Notes: generated by a model not told the origin, from the letters alone. Counted from the first letter of the stretch, positions 33,201-42,572 are shown. The stretch: 64,000 bases of DNA from Bacteroidota bacterium (GCA_016191555.1 JACPVX010000046.1:1-64000); one strand, 5' to 3'. Made by a program: numbers and translations.

Positions 33201-33800
33201 CTGGGTCTGATTAATATTTCCCGTAAGGAGACGGACAAAAATCAAATCGCGGTCTACCACGATTACATGGAGCGAAGTATCAAGAAGCTGGAGCATGTGA
33301 TCAGCAGCTTGGTGGATTTTTCGCGCAACACGCATCATCCGCTCAAGCACGAAGAAGTAAATTTACATCGGCTGGTGAATGATGTGTTTGAAGAACTGGC
33401 GTTCTGGCCGGAGGCCATTCATGTGAAGATGGTGAACGAGGTGGCGCACGATTTATCGGTTCACTCCGATCCCGACCGACTGAAAGTGATCTTGCACAAT
33501 CTGGTGGGCAACGCCATTAAATATGCCGATGCTACCAAACCGGAGTCATCGGTGTGGGTGAGTGCTTCGGTAGCAGAAAATTCATTTTCCATCATCGTGA
33601 CAGACAATGGTATTGGCATTGAGACGCATAGCCTGGGGCGCATCTTTGATATGTATTACCGCGCCAGCGATCGATCGAAAGGATCAGGATTGGGTTTATT
33701 CATTGTGAAGGAGACGGTGAAGAAGCTGAGCGGCACTATTCACGTGAGGTCCGACTATGGAGAAGGATCTCAGTTTGAAATTAAAAGTCTTAAATCCTAA
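30300..33800 (+). CDS. Reg_prop/Y_Y_Y sensor histidine kinase
   Basis: 1166 aa. Signal peptide (LWLLFLLSFPGSYLAEAQ), then a periplasmic sensor of two-component regulator propeller repeats (DGLVSGNVLSILQDYQGFFW, DSKHNLWVGTFDAGL, HGTIWVGTENGM and more), a Y_Y_Y domain (YSYQLENFNDEWIDIG ... ALPPGKYTLRIKATN, about 740-810), a membrane segment (LFKIVVLLIIFLMIYLSIAL), a long coiled coil, a HisKA-like region with His 958 (YSASHDLSAPLK), and a HATPase (NLVGNAIKYAD, DNGIGIE, GSGLGLFIVKE). Many Bacteroidota proteins of this type also carry receiver and AraC domains; here the chain ends after the ATPase, so a separate regulator is needed. Confidence 0.93.
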   Translation: MITPRLFHKLWLLFLLSFPGSYLAEAQSYKFRHITTNDGLVSGNVLSILQDYQGFFWFGTEEGLQRYDGYSFKNYYFHKSDSLSLSSNFIQYLFEDSKHNLWVGTFDAGLCWYDRENDRFIRFQHEPGNSASLIGDFVQTIYESKAGRLYISVVGHGISSFQIPDRVDHTIQFTNHTFTTSEEVANHWASAIIETKLGMLVAVNGAGVNHYNPTSGVFTPIFRDSVHLRVQALHCDSKQRLWIGTWSDGLYIIDREQNKMIQHRAGTGAGELVSDQIYSIKEDAHGTIWVGTENGMSLVEKQIDPFTSHPFVRLTHNEYDNESLASNSIKSLFADQQNRMWAATYFGGLNVYDQNAQKFTSIKAISGQASGLSHNNVFALEEDADGGIWVGTDGGGLNYTNTPATATTSEFLFQKIALTYQDRESEKVKSIRADRHGNVWVGTWGDGLFKINAQTHAVQHIEIMAMRGQKLPVKEIMAIETDSLDNLWLGTFGFGVLHYRVQDGSFEQYLQAEGTRSPEINKVNDLHLDKRGRVWVARDGGGLSMIDPVTGSYSVVEKGLLTGSLTIPSIMEDSKGILWVSTNTLGIIRYDPETGTTTAYDVAGDLATNSVAAALEQTGTDKIWVSTNKGISSIDVRTHQIINFFASDGLPKNQFNNTALRYSKNGMLLFGNQKGLVVFQPEQIRLTTYHPPIAFTEFKLNYQDVAIGASSPLKRNITLTDQIELRHNQNSFSIGFAALLIEPTPTIQYSYQLENFNDEWIDIGLDHKITLTALPPGKYTLRIKATNNVGQWMDEMLQLNIRIQPAWWQTLLFKIVVLLIIFLMIYLSIALRTRYLNRQRIALEQEVAAATTEIKSKNDELESRVELISRQNTTLKKQRDDITFRDNEILAQNEELTSQNELILEHRKNLEEAHANLKKLNDQLEEQVQLRTAKLEDTIKELDIVVAELDRFVYSASHDLSAPLKSVLGLINISRKETDKNQIAVYHDYMERSIKKLEHVISSLVDFSRNTHHPLKHEEVNLHRLVNDVFEELAFWPEAIHVKMVNEVAHDLSVHSDPDRLKVILHNLVGNAIKYADATKPESSVWVSASVAENSFSIIVTDNGIGIETHSLGRIFDMYYRASDRSKGSGLGLFIVKETVKKLSGTIHVRSDYGEGSQFEIKSLKS

Positions 33801-33805
33801 GGCAC

Positions 33806-33862
33806 AAGTTGAAAGTTTAAAGTTGAAAGTTTTAAGTTGAAAGTTCAAAGCCATAAGTTCAA
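33806..33862 (+). repeat. short tandem repeat AAGTTGAAAGTTT
   Basis: Three near-identical units of 13-15 bases (33806-33846) and a decayed fourth follow the stop of the kinase gene. This kind of simple AT-rich repeat is common in intergenic DNA of this phylum. Confidence 0.7.
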
Positions 33863-33919
33863 AGTCCTGCGTACTAATCCCCAAGCCCCAATTGCTTACA
33901 TTTGCGGGAAATTTAATCT

Positions 33920-34273
33920 ATGCCCGAATCTACTACCTGCCCCCAATGTCAATCTCCTTTTGGTTATCCTACCGGTTCTTCGATGATGTGCCCCGAATGC
34001 GGTCACGAGTGGAACCCCGGTGAAGTAGCTGCGCCCGTAGAAACAACCAGCGACACGCTGATCGTAAAGGATTCTAACGGAGCCCTATTGCAAGACGGAG
34101 ACACGGTGATCTTAATCAAAGATCTTCCGGTGAAGGGCGCCAGCAAGGCGATCAAGGCGGGCACGAAGGTGAAGAACATCAAACTTACCACAGGCGATCA
34201 CAACATTGACTGTAAGGTAGATGGCTTCGGTGCGATGGCACTCAAATCGATCTTCGTTCGCAAGGGAAGTTAA
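33920..34273 (+). CDS. yjdM: PhnA/YjdM zinc-ribbon protein
   Basis: 117 aa. A zinc ribbon (CPQCQSPF ... MCPECGHEW, four Cys within residues 7-29) is followed by the conserved SH3-like PhnA domain ([21 protein letters not shown] ... [18 protein letters not shown] ... [18 protein letters not shown]). YjdM/PhnA was named for phosphonate use but does not belong to the C-P lyase pathway; its role is unsettled. It stands alone here. Confidence 0.93.
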   Translation: MPESTTCPQCQSPFGYPTGSSMMCPECGHEWNPGEVAAPVETTSDTLIVKDSNGALLQDGDTVILIKDLPVKGASKAIKAGTKVKNIKLTTGDHNIDCKVDGFGAMALKSIFVRKGS

Positions 34274-34341
34274 CTACGTTTGCGTTGCCGCGTTCGTAGC
34301 ATCTTTTTCACAGCGCAAAGGAAATTGTCAGCTAATGAATG

Positions 34342-35241
34342 TTACGGTTGATGATTTGCATTTCTCTTCTGCATGCCACTAATTGCTTTCTGCAACAGAA
34401 GATTAAATTTCTTCTCATCTTCCATCATCGGGTAATGTCCGGTGGGCCCCATATCCAGCAAATGGTAGTCGATGTGATTTCGTTGAAACGCGATGGTATC
34501 GGTGCGCGTAGCACTGCTATTAATCAGATAGAGTGGCTTCGTCAACAACTTTAATTTTGCTGCGAAGGGATACATATCCAGATTCTCTAAACAATCCACG
34601 GCCATGGTGGTGTCGGAGTTTAAGAGATCATTCGTAACGCGTGCTTTCACGATCGAATCGGTTGACGCTGCAAACAGCTGATGAATATCTGCGGATACTG
34701 TCTTTTTAAAGTTCTGGCGGGCCGCTGCATAAAATTTCTTCCACTCCCTTTCCTCTTCGGGCGATAAAACCAGCCCGGTATCTTTTAGGTTATCCACTCC
34801 TACTATTCCGATAATGCGTGATGGATCGGTGATGGCTGTTTCTACCACGATGGCTCCGCTCATCGAATGGCCGATCAGCACTACATTCTTTAGGTCTAAC
34901 TTTGTTAGTACCGACTGAATATCAGCCGCGTAATCTTCGGCTGTCCATGATTTTCGGTTATTACCCGATTGACCAAATCCCGGTAAATCGATGGTGACTA
35001 CCCGGTATCTATTTTTAAAGAACGCTTCCTGTTGACTCCAATAGGTTTTGTTAATTCCCCAACCGTGCGCGAAAAGTAAAGTGGTATCTCCCGTTTGGCT
35101 ATCGGTATAATCAATCAACACACCTTGATTATCGATCAGTGGTTTGTCGCGTTGCTGCGTCTCTGCATCTTGGCGATTACGGGTGCAAGAACTGAGTAAC
35201 AAGACAATAAGGGGTAGAAAAAAGTAGTGGCGGTTATTCAT
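34342..35241 (-). CDS. alpha/beta-hydrolase lipoprotein
   Basis: 299 aa. Lipobox LLSSC (Cys 19). Hydrolase motifs: oxyanion LLFAHGWGINKTYW, nucleophile elbow LIGHSMSGA, and catalytic His in PTGHYPMMEDE near the C-terminus; the acid likely lies after KPLYLINSS. An intact relative in fold of the broken lipoprotein hydrolase at 1025-1359, though not the same subfamily by sequence. Substrate unknown. Confidence 0.88.
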   Translation of the reverse strand: MNNRHYFFLPLIVLLLSSCTRNRQDAETQQRDKPLIDNQGVLIDYTDSQTGDTTLLFAHGWGINKTYWSQQEAFFKNRYRVVTIDLPGFGQSGNNRKSWTAEDYAADIQSVLTKLDLKNVVLIGHSMSGAIVVETAITDPSRIIGIVGVDNLKDTGLVLSPEEEREWKKFYAAARQNFKKTVSADIHQLFAASTDSIVKARVTNDLLNSDTTMAVDCLENLDMYPFAAKLKLLTKPLYLINSSATRTDTIAFQRNHIDYHLLDMGPTGHYPMMEDEKKFNLLLQKAISGMQKRNANHQP

Positions 35242-35447
35242 GAGTTGATTACTTGGTTGGCCAAGTTAATTAGTTTGCCGTGTGCTGCGATCGATGCGGT
35301 TCATTTTTTGATGGAAACTCCTTCCGCGGACTCACCACTCACCAATGATTTGCTGCCGATAACAGAAAATTAACAATTCCGTCTGCCTTGCGACAAACCA
35401 TTTTGCGCACCGAACCGTTTAAAAGGTAGTTTACAGTAAAATTTTTA

Positions 35448-35491
35448 TAAATTTGAAAATGCCCTTTCAGGAAAACTTGAAGGGCATTTTC
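35448..35491 (+). promoter_or_regulatory. -7 box and leader hairpin before the DUF2911 gene
   Basis: TAAATTTG (35448-35455) fits the -7 consensus. Immediately downstream GAAAATGCCCTT (35455-35466) pairs with AAGGGCATTTTC (35480-35491) in a 12-bp stem with a T-rich 3' side, so the transcript would begin with a terminator-like hairpin about 30 bases before the start codon. No upstream plus-strand gene lies close enough to need a terminator here. Confidence 0.45.
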
Positions 35492-35521
35492 GCTATACCG
35501 AAACATTAAACCATTTATACA

Positions 35522-36022
35522 ATGAAAAAACAAACCAGTTCTATCTTTTTGATTCTCTTTCTGTTGAGCCTCACCACCTTTGCTCAGAAAATGGCCAGCC
35601 CTCCTGCCAAAGCAGAAGGAACGATTGATGGTATAGGTGTAAAGATTGATTATCATCAACCTTCCGCAAAAGGTAGAAAAATGTTGGGCGGAATCAACCC
35701 GTATGGAGAAGTATGGAGAACAGGTGCCAATGCTACCACTACTATTGAATTCTCTGCCGATGCAAAGATAGAAGGCAAAGCCGTGGCAAAAGGAAAATAT
35801 GGTCTTTATACCATCCCCGGTGAAAATGAGTGGACCATCATTATCAACAAAGGCATCAAATGGGGTGCTTATGATTATACTGACAAAGAAGATGTGCTCC
35901 GCGTGAAAGTAAAACCCGCTAAAACTGGCGCTTTTGTAGAAACCTTTACCATTGCCATTGATGGCAGCAACGTGGTATTAAACTGGGAAAATACAAGCGT
36001 ATCGTTCAAAGTATCAAAGTAA
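35522..36022 (+). CDS. DUF2911 secreted protein
   Basis: 166 aa with signal peptide (IFLILFLLSLTTFAQ). DUF2911 features: KIDYHQPSAKGRKMLGG, NPYGEVWRTGANATTTIEFS, GKYGLYTIPGENEWTIIINK and the ending VVLNWENTSVSFKV. This beta-sandwich protein is common in Bacteroidota and has no proven function. A Rho-independent terminator follows. Confidence 0.9.
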   Translation: MKKQTSSIFLILFLLSLTTFAQKMASPPAKAEGTIDGIGVKIDYHQPSAKGRKMLGGINPYGEVWRTGANATTTIEFSADAKIEGKAVAKGKYGLYTIPGENEWTIIINKGIKWGAYDYTDKEDVLRVKVKPAKTGAFVETFTIAIDGSNVVLNWENTSVSFKVSK

Positions 36023-36047
36023 TAAGAATCACCGCTTATGACATGGA

Positions 36048-36075
36048 AGCCCTGCCACACCGCAGGGCTTTTTTA
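36048..36075 (+). terminator. Rho-independent terminator
   Basis: AGCCCTGC pairs with GCAGGGCT (8 bp) around CACACC, followed by a T run. It ends the DUF2911 transcript. Confidence 0.9.
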
Positions 36076-36107
36076 TTTTTTCAAAATGAGTTAGCTTCGG
36101 ATTTCGC

Positions 36108-36533
36108 ATGCAAATACTCGGACGATCAGATCGCGTTGATTTACCCAAACTGGGTTTGGAAAACATTCATGCGAAGGTGGATACAGGTGCGTATACGTGC
36201 AGCTTGCATTGCTCCAGCGCGAAAGTGGTGAAGGGCAAACTGGAGTTTGTATTGCTCGATGAAGAGCATCCGGAGTTTACAGGCATGAAGTATACGTTCA
36301 AGAAGTTTACGCAACGTGAAGTAAAGAACTCTTTTGGTGAAGCTGAGATGCGCTTCATCATCAAAACTACAATCAAGATTTTCGACAGACGTATTCGTGC
36401 GGAATTTTCGTTAAGTGATCGCGAGAAACTCCGCTTTCCGGTATTGCTGGGAAGGAAGATATTAAGAAATCGTTTCCTTATCGATGTAACTCAAAAAGAT
36501 TTGTACTTTCAATCGAAAAATTCTCCGTTATGA
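36108..36533 (+). CDS. RimB-like ATP-dependent zinc protease family protein
   Basis: 141 aa, an aspartic-protease-like fold (PF05618 type): [15 protein letters not shown] holds the DTG motif, [20 protein letters not shown] and [19 protein letters not shown] follow. In other bacteria it is encoded next to RimK and, in Pseudomonas (RimB), modulates RimK action. Here it overlaps rimK by 4 bases, so the same link is likely. Confidence 0.88.
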   Translation: MQILGRSDRVDLPKLGLENIHAKVDTGAYTCSLHCSSAKVVKGKLEFVLLDEEHPEFTGMKYTFKKFTQREVKNSFGEAEMRFIIKTTIKIFDRRIRAEFSLSDREKLRFPVLLGRKILRNRFLIDVTQKDLYFQSKNSPL

Positions 36534-37438
36534 ACATCGCCATATTATCCAGAGATGCCAAACTTTATTCTACCAAGCGCTTAAAGGAAGCGGGCGAGTT
36601 GCGTGGCCACAAAGTAGAAATCATCGACCACATGAAATGTGTGCTGCTGATTGAGAAGAAAAACCCGATGGTGTGGTACAATGGAAAGAAGTTAGATTAC
36701 TTTGATGCCATCATTCCGCGTATTGGTGCTTCCGTCACTTTTTATGGTGCAGCCGTGGTGCGTCAGTTTGAAATGATGAAAGTATTTAGCGCGGTGGAAT
36801 CGCAGGCGTTGATTCGCTCGCGCGATAAGCTGCGCAGCTTGCAAATCCTCTCCCGCGTGGGCCTCGACTTACCGAAAACCATTTTCATGGATTACTCCAA
36901 AGATACCGAAGGTGTGATCGAAGCCGTGGGTGGTGCACCGGTGGTGATTAAGTTATTGGAAGGAACGCAAGGTCTTGGTGTAGTACTGGCCGAAAACAAG
37001 AAAGCAGCTCAGTCGGTGATCGAAGCCTTTCATGGTGTGAAAGCACGCATCATCGTACAAGAGTTTATCAAAGAAGCAAAGGGCGCTGACATTCGTGCCT
37101 TTGTCGTGAATGGTGAAGTGGTGGGTGCTATGAGACGACAAGCTCGCGATGGTGAGTTCCGATCGAACCTTCACCGCGGGGGGCATGCCACGGTGGTCAA
37201 ATTAGATCGTCATGAAAAGTATGCGGCTGTAACGGCCGCAAAGAAAATGGGACTCGGTGTGGCGGGTGTTGATATGCTGCCTTCGAAACGCGGCCCGTTG
37301 ATTATTGAAGTCAATTCATCGCCCGGGTTAGAAGGAATTGAAGGCGCTACGAAAGTAGATATTGGCAGTAAGATCATTCAATACCTCGAGAAAAATGCCG
37401 GCAAGAAAAAGATTCAGAAAGATAAAATCAATGCCTGA
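36530..37438 (+). CDS. rimK: RimK-type alpha-L-glutamate ligase
   Basis: 302 aa with the ATP-grasp fold: [56 protein letters not shown] (ATP loop), [18 protein letters not shown] and the metal-binding end [15 protein letters not shown]. RimK adds glutamates to the C-terminus of ribosomal protein S6 in E. coli; other RimK-type ligases modify small molecules. It overlaps the RimB-like gene and is followed by an aspartoacylase-type hydrolase. Confidence 0.93.
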   Translation: MNIAILSRDAKLYSTKRLKEAGELRGHKVEIIDHMKCVLLIEKKNPMVWYNGKKLDYFDAIIPRIGASVTFYGAAVVRQFEMMKVFSAVESQALIRSRDKLRSLQILSRVGLDLPKTIFMDYSKDTEGVIEAVGGAPVVIKLLEGTQGLGVVLAENKKAAQSVIEAFHGVKARIIVQEFIKEAKGADIRAFVVNGEVVGAMRRQARDGEFRSNLHRGGHATVVKLDRHEKYAAVTAAKKMGLGVAGVDMLPSKRGPLIIEVNSSPGLEGIEGATKVDIGSKIIQYLEKNAGKKKIQKDKINA

Positions 37439-37476
37439 TTATTTTCTGCCACACGTACTGAAGTTTTAGACACACT

Positions 37477-38451
37477 ATGAAAACCATTTCCATCGCAGAC
37501 CATGAAATTCGCCCCGGCGAATTCAAGGAAATCAACATCAACATTGCACGACTGCCATCGCGCACGCAAATTGATACGCCTATCTATGTGTATCGCGCAC
37601 CAGAGCCCGGCCCCACATTGGCATTAACTGCGGGCATGCATGGCGATGAAATCAATGGAATGGAAATTGTGCGCAGGCTGATTGACAGCGGGCACAACCG
37701 CGTGCTGCGTGGCACTACGGTTTGCATGCCGATCATTAACGTCTACGGATTCTTAAATTATTCACGCGAAGTGCCCGATGGCAAAGATGTCAATCGTTCC
37801 TTTCCGGGAAGTAAATCCGGTTCGCTCGCTTCGCGGGTAGCGTATCACCTCACACATGATATTATTCCGAACATTGATTACGGAATTGATTTTCATACGG
37901 GCGGTGCCATGCGCACCAACTACCCACAGGTGCGCTGCATGATGCAAGAACCACAGAATGTAGAATTGGCTTACGCCTTTCATGCTCCGTTCACCATCGA
38001 CTCACCATTTCGCCCGCACTCGTTGCGCCAAACAGCCGCAAAGAAAGGCAAGAACATCATCGTATATGAAGGCGGAGAATCGTTGCGGATGGATCAATAT
38101 GCAATTGAAGAAGGCGTGAATGGCACACTGCGACTGATGAAGCATTTAAAGATGATCGACTGGGCACCTGAGCCGAAAGAACAGAATCGGGTGGTCTGGA
38201 GTTCATCGTGGGCACGAGCACGCACGGCAGGATTGTTTCAACCCACGGTGAAGTGCGGTGACTTTGTTCATAAGATGCAAGTAGTAGGTAATCTGACAGA
38301 TCCGTTTGGTGAATTCAAAGAACAAATCAAATCGCCCGTAACGGGTTATGTCGTTGGGTTGAATAATAATCCGGTCGTGAATGCCGGAGATGCATTACTG
38401 CATTTAGGCATGGACGACTTATGTAAAATTGGCGGAAGCGGTGATGACTAG
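37477..38451 (+). CDS. aspartoacylase/succinylglutamate desuccinylase family hydrolase
   Basis: 324 aa, zinc carboxypeptidase-like. Zinc ligands are in MHGDEINGMEIV (H55, E58) and GIDFHTGG; the Arg pocket is in DVNRSFPG. The C-terminal part is a short beta domain (GDFVHKMQVVGNLTDPFG). The family removes acyl groups from amino acids. Next to a RimK ligase it may act on the glutamate or N-acyl group that RimK adds, but this is inferred from position. Confidence 0.9.
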   Translation: MKTISIADHEIRPGEFKEININIARLPSRTQIDTPIYVYRAPEPGPTLALTAGMHGDEINGMEIVRRLIDSGHNRVLRGTTVCMPIINVYGFLNYSREVPDGKDVNRSFPGSKSGSLASRVAYHLTHDIIPNIDYGIDFHTGGAMRTNYPQVRCMMQEPQNVELAYAFHAPFTIDSPFRPHSLRQTAAKKGKNIIVYEGGESLRMDQYAIEEGVNGTLRLMKHLKMIDWAPEPKEQNRVVWSSSWARARTAGLFQPTVKCGDFVHKMQVVGNLTDPFGEFKEQIKSPVTGYVVGLNNNPVVNAGDALLHLGMDDLCKIGGSGDD

Positions 38452-38487
38452 ATCTTTATAACCAAAACCCGAACGAACTCCCCCGTT

Positions 38488-39252
38488 ATGTCTCCCCTCA
38501 CCTGCATTATCGTAGACGATGAATTAAAGAGCCGTGAAAACTTACGAATCTTATTGCAGGATTTTTGCGATGATGTAGCCGTAATGGCCCTTTGCTCGAA
38601 CGTAGCCGAAGCCACCACCGCCTTGCGACAAAATCAAATTGATTTGGTGTTTCTCGATATTCAAATGCAACGAGAAACCGGCTTTGACTTATTCTCAAAA
38701 ATAGATGCCGTTACGTTTGAAGTGGTGTTCACCACCGCCCATGCCGAGTACGCCATCAAAGCGTTTAAATTTTCTGCGTTAGATTACCTGTTGAAGCCCA
38801 TTGATATTGCTGAGTTGAATGCCTGCATCGAGCGCGCCAAACAAAAGAAGCAACAGCGGGTGTCTTCTTCGGGGCCGGATCCTCGCATTGAGCAATTTGT
38901 GATGAACTTAAAGAACACGCATTCACAAAATTACAAGTTGGCGCTACCCACGTCCAGCGGGCTGATCTTCGTGAAAGTAAGCGACATCTTGTATTGCGAA
39001 GCGTCCAGCAATTATACCATACTTTACTTCGCAGACGGTAAGAAGCAATTGGTGACGCGAACACTGAAAGAGTATGAAGATCTATTGACTGACTGCGACT
39101 TCTACCGAATTCATAATTCGTATTTGGTCAACATGAATTGTGTGAAGCAATACATTCGGGGAGAAGGTGGTCAGATCGTGCTCTCGAACAATACGGTGTT
39201 GGATGTATCGAAGCGTAAAAAAGAAGCTTTCCTCCGATTATTCAGCAAGTAG
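38488..39252 (+). CDS. LytTR-family response regulator
   Basis: 254 aa. Receiver domain: IIVDDE (D10, D11), phosphorylated Asp 57 in VFLDIQM, then FTTAH and DYLLKPID. A LytTR DNA-binding domain follows (VKVSDILYCEASSNYTILYF ... LTDCDFYRIHNSYLVNMNCV ... VLDVSKRKKEAFLRLF). It is encoded two bases before the histidine kinase gene and is its obvious partner. Confidence 0.95.
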   Translation: MSPLTCIIVDDELKSRENLRILLQDFCDDVAVMALCSNVAEATTALRQNQIDLVFLDIQMQRETGFDLFSKIDAVTFEVVFTTAHAEYAIKAFKFSALDYLLKPIDIAELNACIERAKQKKQQRVSSSGPDPRIEQFVMNLKNTHSQNYKLALPTSSGLIFVKVSDILYCEASSNYTILYFADGKKQLVTRTLKEYEDLLTDCDFYRIHNSYLVNMNCVKQYIRGEGGQIVLSNNTVLDVSKRKKEAFLRLFSK

Positions 39253-39254
39253 CT

Positions 39255-41369
39255 ATGAACCGGACGATGGAAGCGTTGAATGCGTTGGATGTCCCGATTC
39301 TCATGGTCGATTCCTTTGGCACCATTCTATTTTGTAATTCGTATTTTCAAAACACCTTTCATCAGGGGAAGCTGGGCGGATCGCACCTCTCCTTTTTCTC
39401 ATCGGAATTGAGTCATGTGTGCGGACATCTGCAAACGGAAACGAATCTAACCGTGCCACTCCTACTGGACAAAGGCCTGTCCAAAGTTGCATATCATGTA
39501 ACCATCAAAGTACTGCCGGAATACAAATTACTTCAATTCACGGAATTATCGGATACCAGCCTACATCAATCAGCATCAGATGATCAATTGCCGAGGCTTC
39601 GACTACTGTTTAACAACTTATCGGAGGGCATATTGTTTTTGGATGCGCACGGGAAGTGCGTTGAAGCGAATCCCACGGCTTCTCTGATCACCGAATACGC
39701 ACAGCAAGAGCTTCGTAACTTGTTGATTGTAGATCTGATCTATTCTGCGGAAGCATCCGCTAACTTTAAAAAATGGTTACATGAATCGACCACTCCATCG
39801 CTTCACTTCGAATCCGTTTGGGTAACCAAAACTAAAAAACTGCGCATCATCGATTGCCAGTTGATCCGGACACAACAGGCCGGTATTCATCAGGTTCAGA
39901 TCAAAGATATCACCGAAGAGAAAAAGACGCTGGCAGAATTGCAAAGTAAATCGGTGTTGGTGGATGCTTACTTTCAAAGCTCGACTGATTCCATTTTCCT
40001 GTTAGGAAAGCAAGCGAAGATATTGGGCTATAATAAGGTAGCTGCCAATTTCATTGAACTGATTTACAATAAGTCTATACAGATTGGAGAATCGATCTTG
40101 AATTATGCGGCTATAGAAAAGCGCGACAAGTTCCTGAAGCACTACCACGATGCCATGGCCGGTGTAAAATTTGAGCGAGAGATCAGAATTAATCACCCGA
40201 AGCTAAACCAATGGTGGATCTTGCGCTACGAGCCTATCTTCAATGCCGGTGGTGAGGTAATTGGCGTATCGTTCAATGGCACGGATATCACCAGCAGAAA
40301 AGAAACGGAGATCGAGTTGCACGCCAAGATTGAGCTGATCCGCCACAATGAAGCGAACATGTCGTCAATTGTAAACAATACCAGTCTTTATATCTGGTCG
40401 GTGGATAGCGAGTTTAAATTGCTTACGATCAACAACTCGTTGAAAGACTTATTGAGTCAGATTCATCACTTTCAATTTGAAATTGGTCAGCGCATGATCC
40501 CGCTCTTTTCGAAAGAGTTACCCACCGTTTCCTTTATTGACGAATGGATTGAATATTATCAACGCGCTTTATCCGGTGAAGCATTTAAGGTAACGCAATG
40601 GATCGGAAATGTGTACTATGAGTTTTCACTAAATCCGATTATTGAAAATAGCGATACGGTTGGCGTTTCTGTCTTTGCGATTGATCGCACGGAGAACGTA
40701 TTGCATCAAAATGAAGTGAACCAATTGAATCAGCAGATCAGCGAGTTGAAACTGCAGGCGTTGCGTTCGGCTATGAACCCTCACTTTATCTTTAATGCGT
40801 TTAACTCCATTCAATATTTCATCTCGCGTAGCGATCGCCTCAATGCGATTAACTATTTATCTAAATTCTCAAAACTGGTGCGAGGTATATTATCCAGCTC
40901 CAACCAAACGAAGATCAAACTTTCCGAAGAGCTGGGCTTGATTCAAAACTATATTGAAATTGAGCAAATCCGTTTTGAGAACAAATTCGATTATCAACTG
41001 GAAGCGGATCCGTCCATCGACTTAGATCAAATTGAGATTTACCCCCTGCTGGTTCAGCCGTATGTAGAAAACGCCATCCTTCATGGATTGTATAACAAAT
41101 CAGGAAAAGGAATGCTGCTCATCCGACTCACACCCTGGGAAGATGGGATTGAAATTGAAATCGAAGACAACGGCATCGGCCGCGAAAAGGCCAAAAGTAT
41201 TAAAACCCAGAATTTTCCAAACCACCAATCCATGGGAATGGAAATTACTGAAAACCGCTTGAGACTGATCTACCACAAATCGCCTGTCAAGCACACTGAA
41301 ATCATTGATTTGCACGATGAAGATGGAAATGCCACCGGAACCCGGTGCGTATTGCGGTTAGGCGCATAA
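39255..41369 (+). CDS. PAS-domain LytS-type histidine kinase, soluble
   Basis: 704 aa without clear membrane segments. At least three PAS-like domains are seen (about 1-110; 115-225, FNNLSEGILFLDAHGKCVEA; 240-350, LVDAYFQSSTDSIFLLGK ... FNGTDITSRKETE; a further one around 370-480). The kinase part is of the His_kinase (LytS) type: ALRSAMNPHFIFNAFNSIQY with His 510, and the HATPase with YPLLVQPYVENAILHGL and IEIEDNGIGREK. It pairs with the LytTR regulator just upstream. Confidence 0.93.
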   Translation: MNRTMEALNALDVPILMVDSFGTILFCNSYFQNTFHQGKLGGSHLSFFSSELSHVCGHLQTETNLTVPLLLDKGLSKVAYHVTIKVLPEYKLLQFTELSDTSLHQSASDDQLPRLRLLFNNLSEGILFLDAHGKCVEANPTASLITEYAQQELRNLLIVDLIYSAEASANFKKWLHESTTPSLHFESVWVTKTKKLRIIDCQLIRTQQAGIHQVQIKDITEEKKTLAELQSKSVLVDAYFQSSTDSIFLLGKQAKILGYNKVAANFIELIYNKSIQIGESILNYAAIEKRDKFLKHYHDAMAGVKFEREIRINHPKLNQWWILRYEPIFNAGGEVIGVSFNGTDITSRKETEIELHAKIELIRHNEANMSSIVNNTSLYIWSVDSEFKLLTINNSLKDLLSQIHHFQFEIGQRMIPLFSKELPTVSFIDEWIEYYQRALSGEAFKVTQWIGNVYYEFSLNPIIENSDTVGVSVFAIDRTENVLHQNEVNQLNQQISELKLQALRSAMNPHFIFNAFNSIQYFISRSDRLNAINYLSKFSKLVRGILSSSNQTKIKLSEELGLIQNYIEIEQIRFENKFDYQLEADPSIDLDQIEIYPLLVQPYVENAILHGLYNKSGKGMLLIRLTPWEDGIEIEIEDNGIGREKAKSIKTQNFPNHQSMGMEITENRLRLIYHKSPVKHTEIIDLHDEDGNATGTRCVLRLGA

Positions 41370-41489
41370 TCTTATCGACCACCTACTCAATCAAACCTGC
41401 CACTTACTCGGTGAGCCTATCATTTCAATTGATTTTGTTGAAGTTTTCGTCAAATCATTCTTGTGAAAACCTCAACCTAACCCAATGCT

Positions 41490-42572
41490 ATGAAACGTTC
41501 GCTACCACTGGTTATTACGCTTTGTCTTTTTTGCATTATTCATTCGTACGGACAAACGAATACACAAATCAAGTTCTTTGCCCAACCGGGTTTTGGTTAT
41601 TCGGCAAACAATGATGCCAAGTCCAACTCTCCGTATTTTCGAGGTGGCCAGTTTGTGATCTATGTTACCTCACAATTATCTGATCGGGTGTCAGTAGCCG
41701 GTGAATTAAATGCACACTACGAAGTGCTGGAAGATGGGCCTTCTACAGAAATCGAGCGTTTGTATCTGCGCTACTCGATTAATGATAATCTCGCATTGCG
41801 GGTGGGTAAAACCTACGACCCGATTGGATTCTGGAATTTAAATTATAACCTAGGCTTGGTGTTGCAGCCTACCATTTCGCGGCCGCTGATTATTCAACCC
41901 ACGCATGATGGCGGCTTTACGCAAACGCGCGATATCGGCTTAATGTTGGAAGGTGAAAACATCGGAACGTCAAGATTGTTCTTCAAAGTTTTTGTTGCCA
42001 ATGGTCGCGGTAAGAATGGTGGTCAGCAAGGTACACCATATGCGTTGGGAAAGACGCTTTCCACCACGGCACAGTTAGGATTTGAACCTACCGAAGGATT
42101 GAAGATTTCCGTGTCGGGTGTGTTCAATCCGTTGGAGAAAGGCATGATGAATGAATTTCAAGTGCCCATTGCAGATAAATTAAATTATTCGGTGGTAGCG
42201 GGTAGCATCTCTTTCCTTAACCCCGAGAAAAAGCTGGAAGTGATAGCGGAATACTATCAACACACCAATGCGTATGAAACACTTGGCAGCTATTCGATCA
42301 GTGGTGGTGTATTGTATTTAGGTGTGAAGACAAACGGAAAAGTAGTTCCCTACTTCTATGGTGAAACATTAAAGTTCGATGCCGGAGATCCATTTTATCC
42401 ATTGATCAATTCTCATACCGGTCAGGGATTTGGTGACATCAATAATGCGAGTCTTGGTTTCCGATATAAGTTTTCACCCGTGATTGTCTTTAAAACCGAA
42501 GCCGGTATTACTGACCAAAAAGGATACGGTACTACGTACAATCTGAAGACCCAATTAGCCTTTTCCTTTTAA
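41490..42572 (+). CDS. outer membrane porin-like beta-barrel
   Basis: 360 aa with signal peptide (LVITLCLFCIIHSYG). Alternating aromatic strands typical of a barrel (LYLRYSINDNLALRVGKTYD, LEVIAEYYQHTNAYETLGSY, and the C-terminal strand YNLKTQLAFSF ending in Phe). It resembles phosphate-selective or general porins of Bacteroidota. It heads a run with a PstS-like protein and a HAMP-GAF sensor. Confidence 0.82.
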   Translation: MKRSLPLVITLCLFCIIHSYGQTNTQIKFFAQPGFGYSANNDAKSNSPYFRGGQFVIYVTSQLSDRVSVAGELNAHYEVLEDGPSTEIERLYLRYSINDNLALRVGKTYDPIGFWNLNYNLGLVLQPTISRPLIIQPTHDGGFTQTRDIGLMLEGENIGTSRLFFKVFVANGRGKNGGQQGTPYALGKTLSTTAQLGFEPTEGLKISVSGVFNPLEKGMMNEFQVPIADKLNYSVVAGSISFLNPEKKLEVIAEYYQHTNAYETLGSYSISGGVLYLGVKTNGKVVPYFYGETLKFDAGDPFYPLINSHTGQGFGDINNASLGFRYKFSPVIVFKTEAGITDQKGYGTTYNLKTQLAFSF

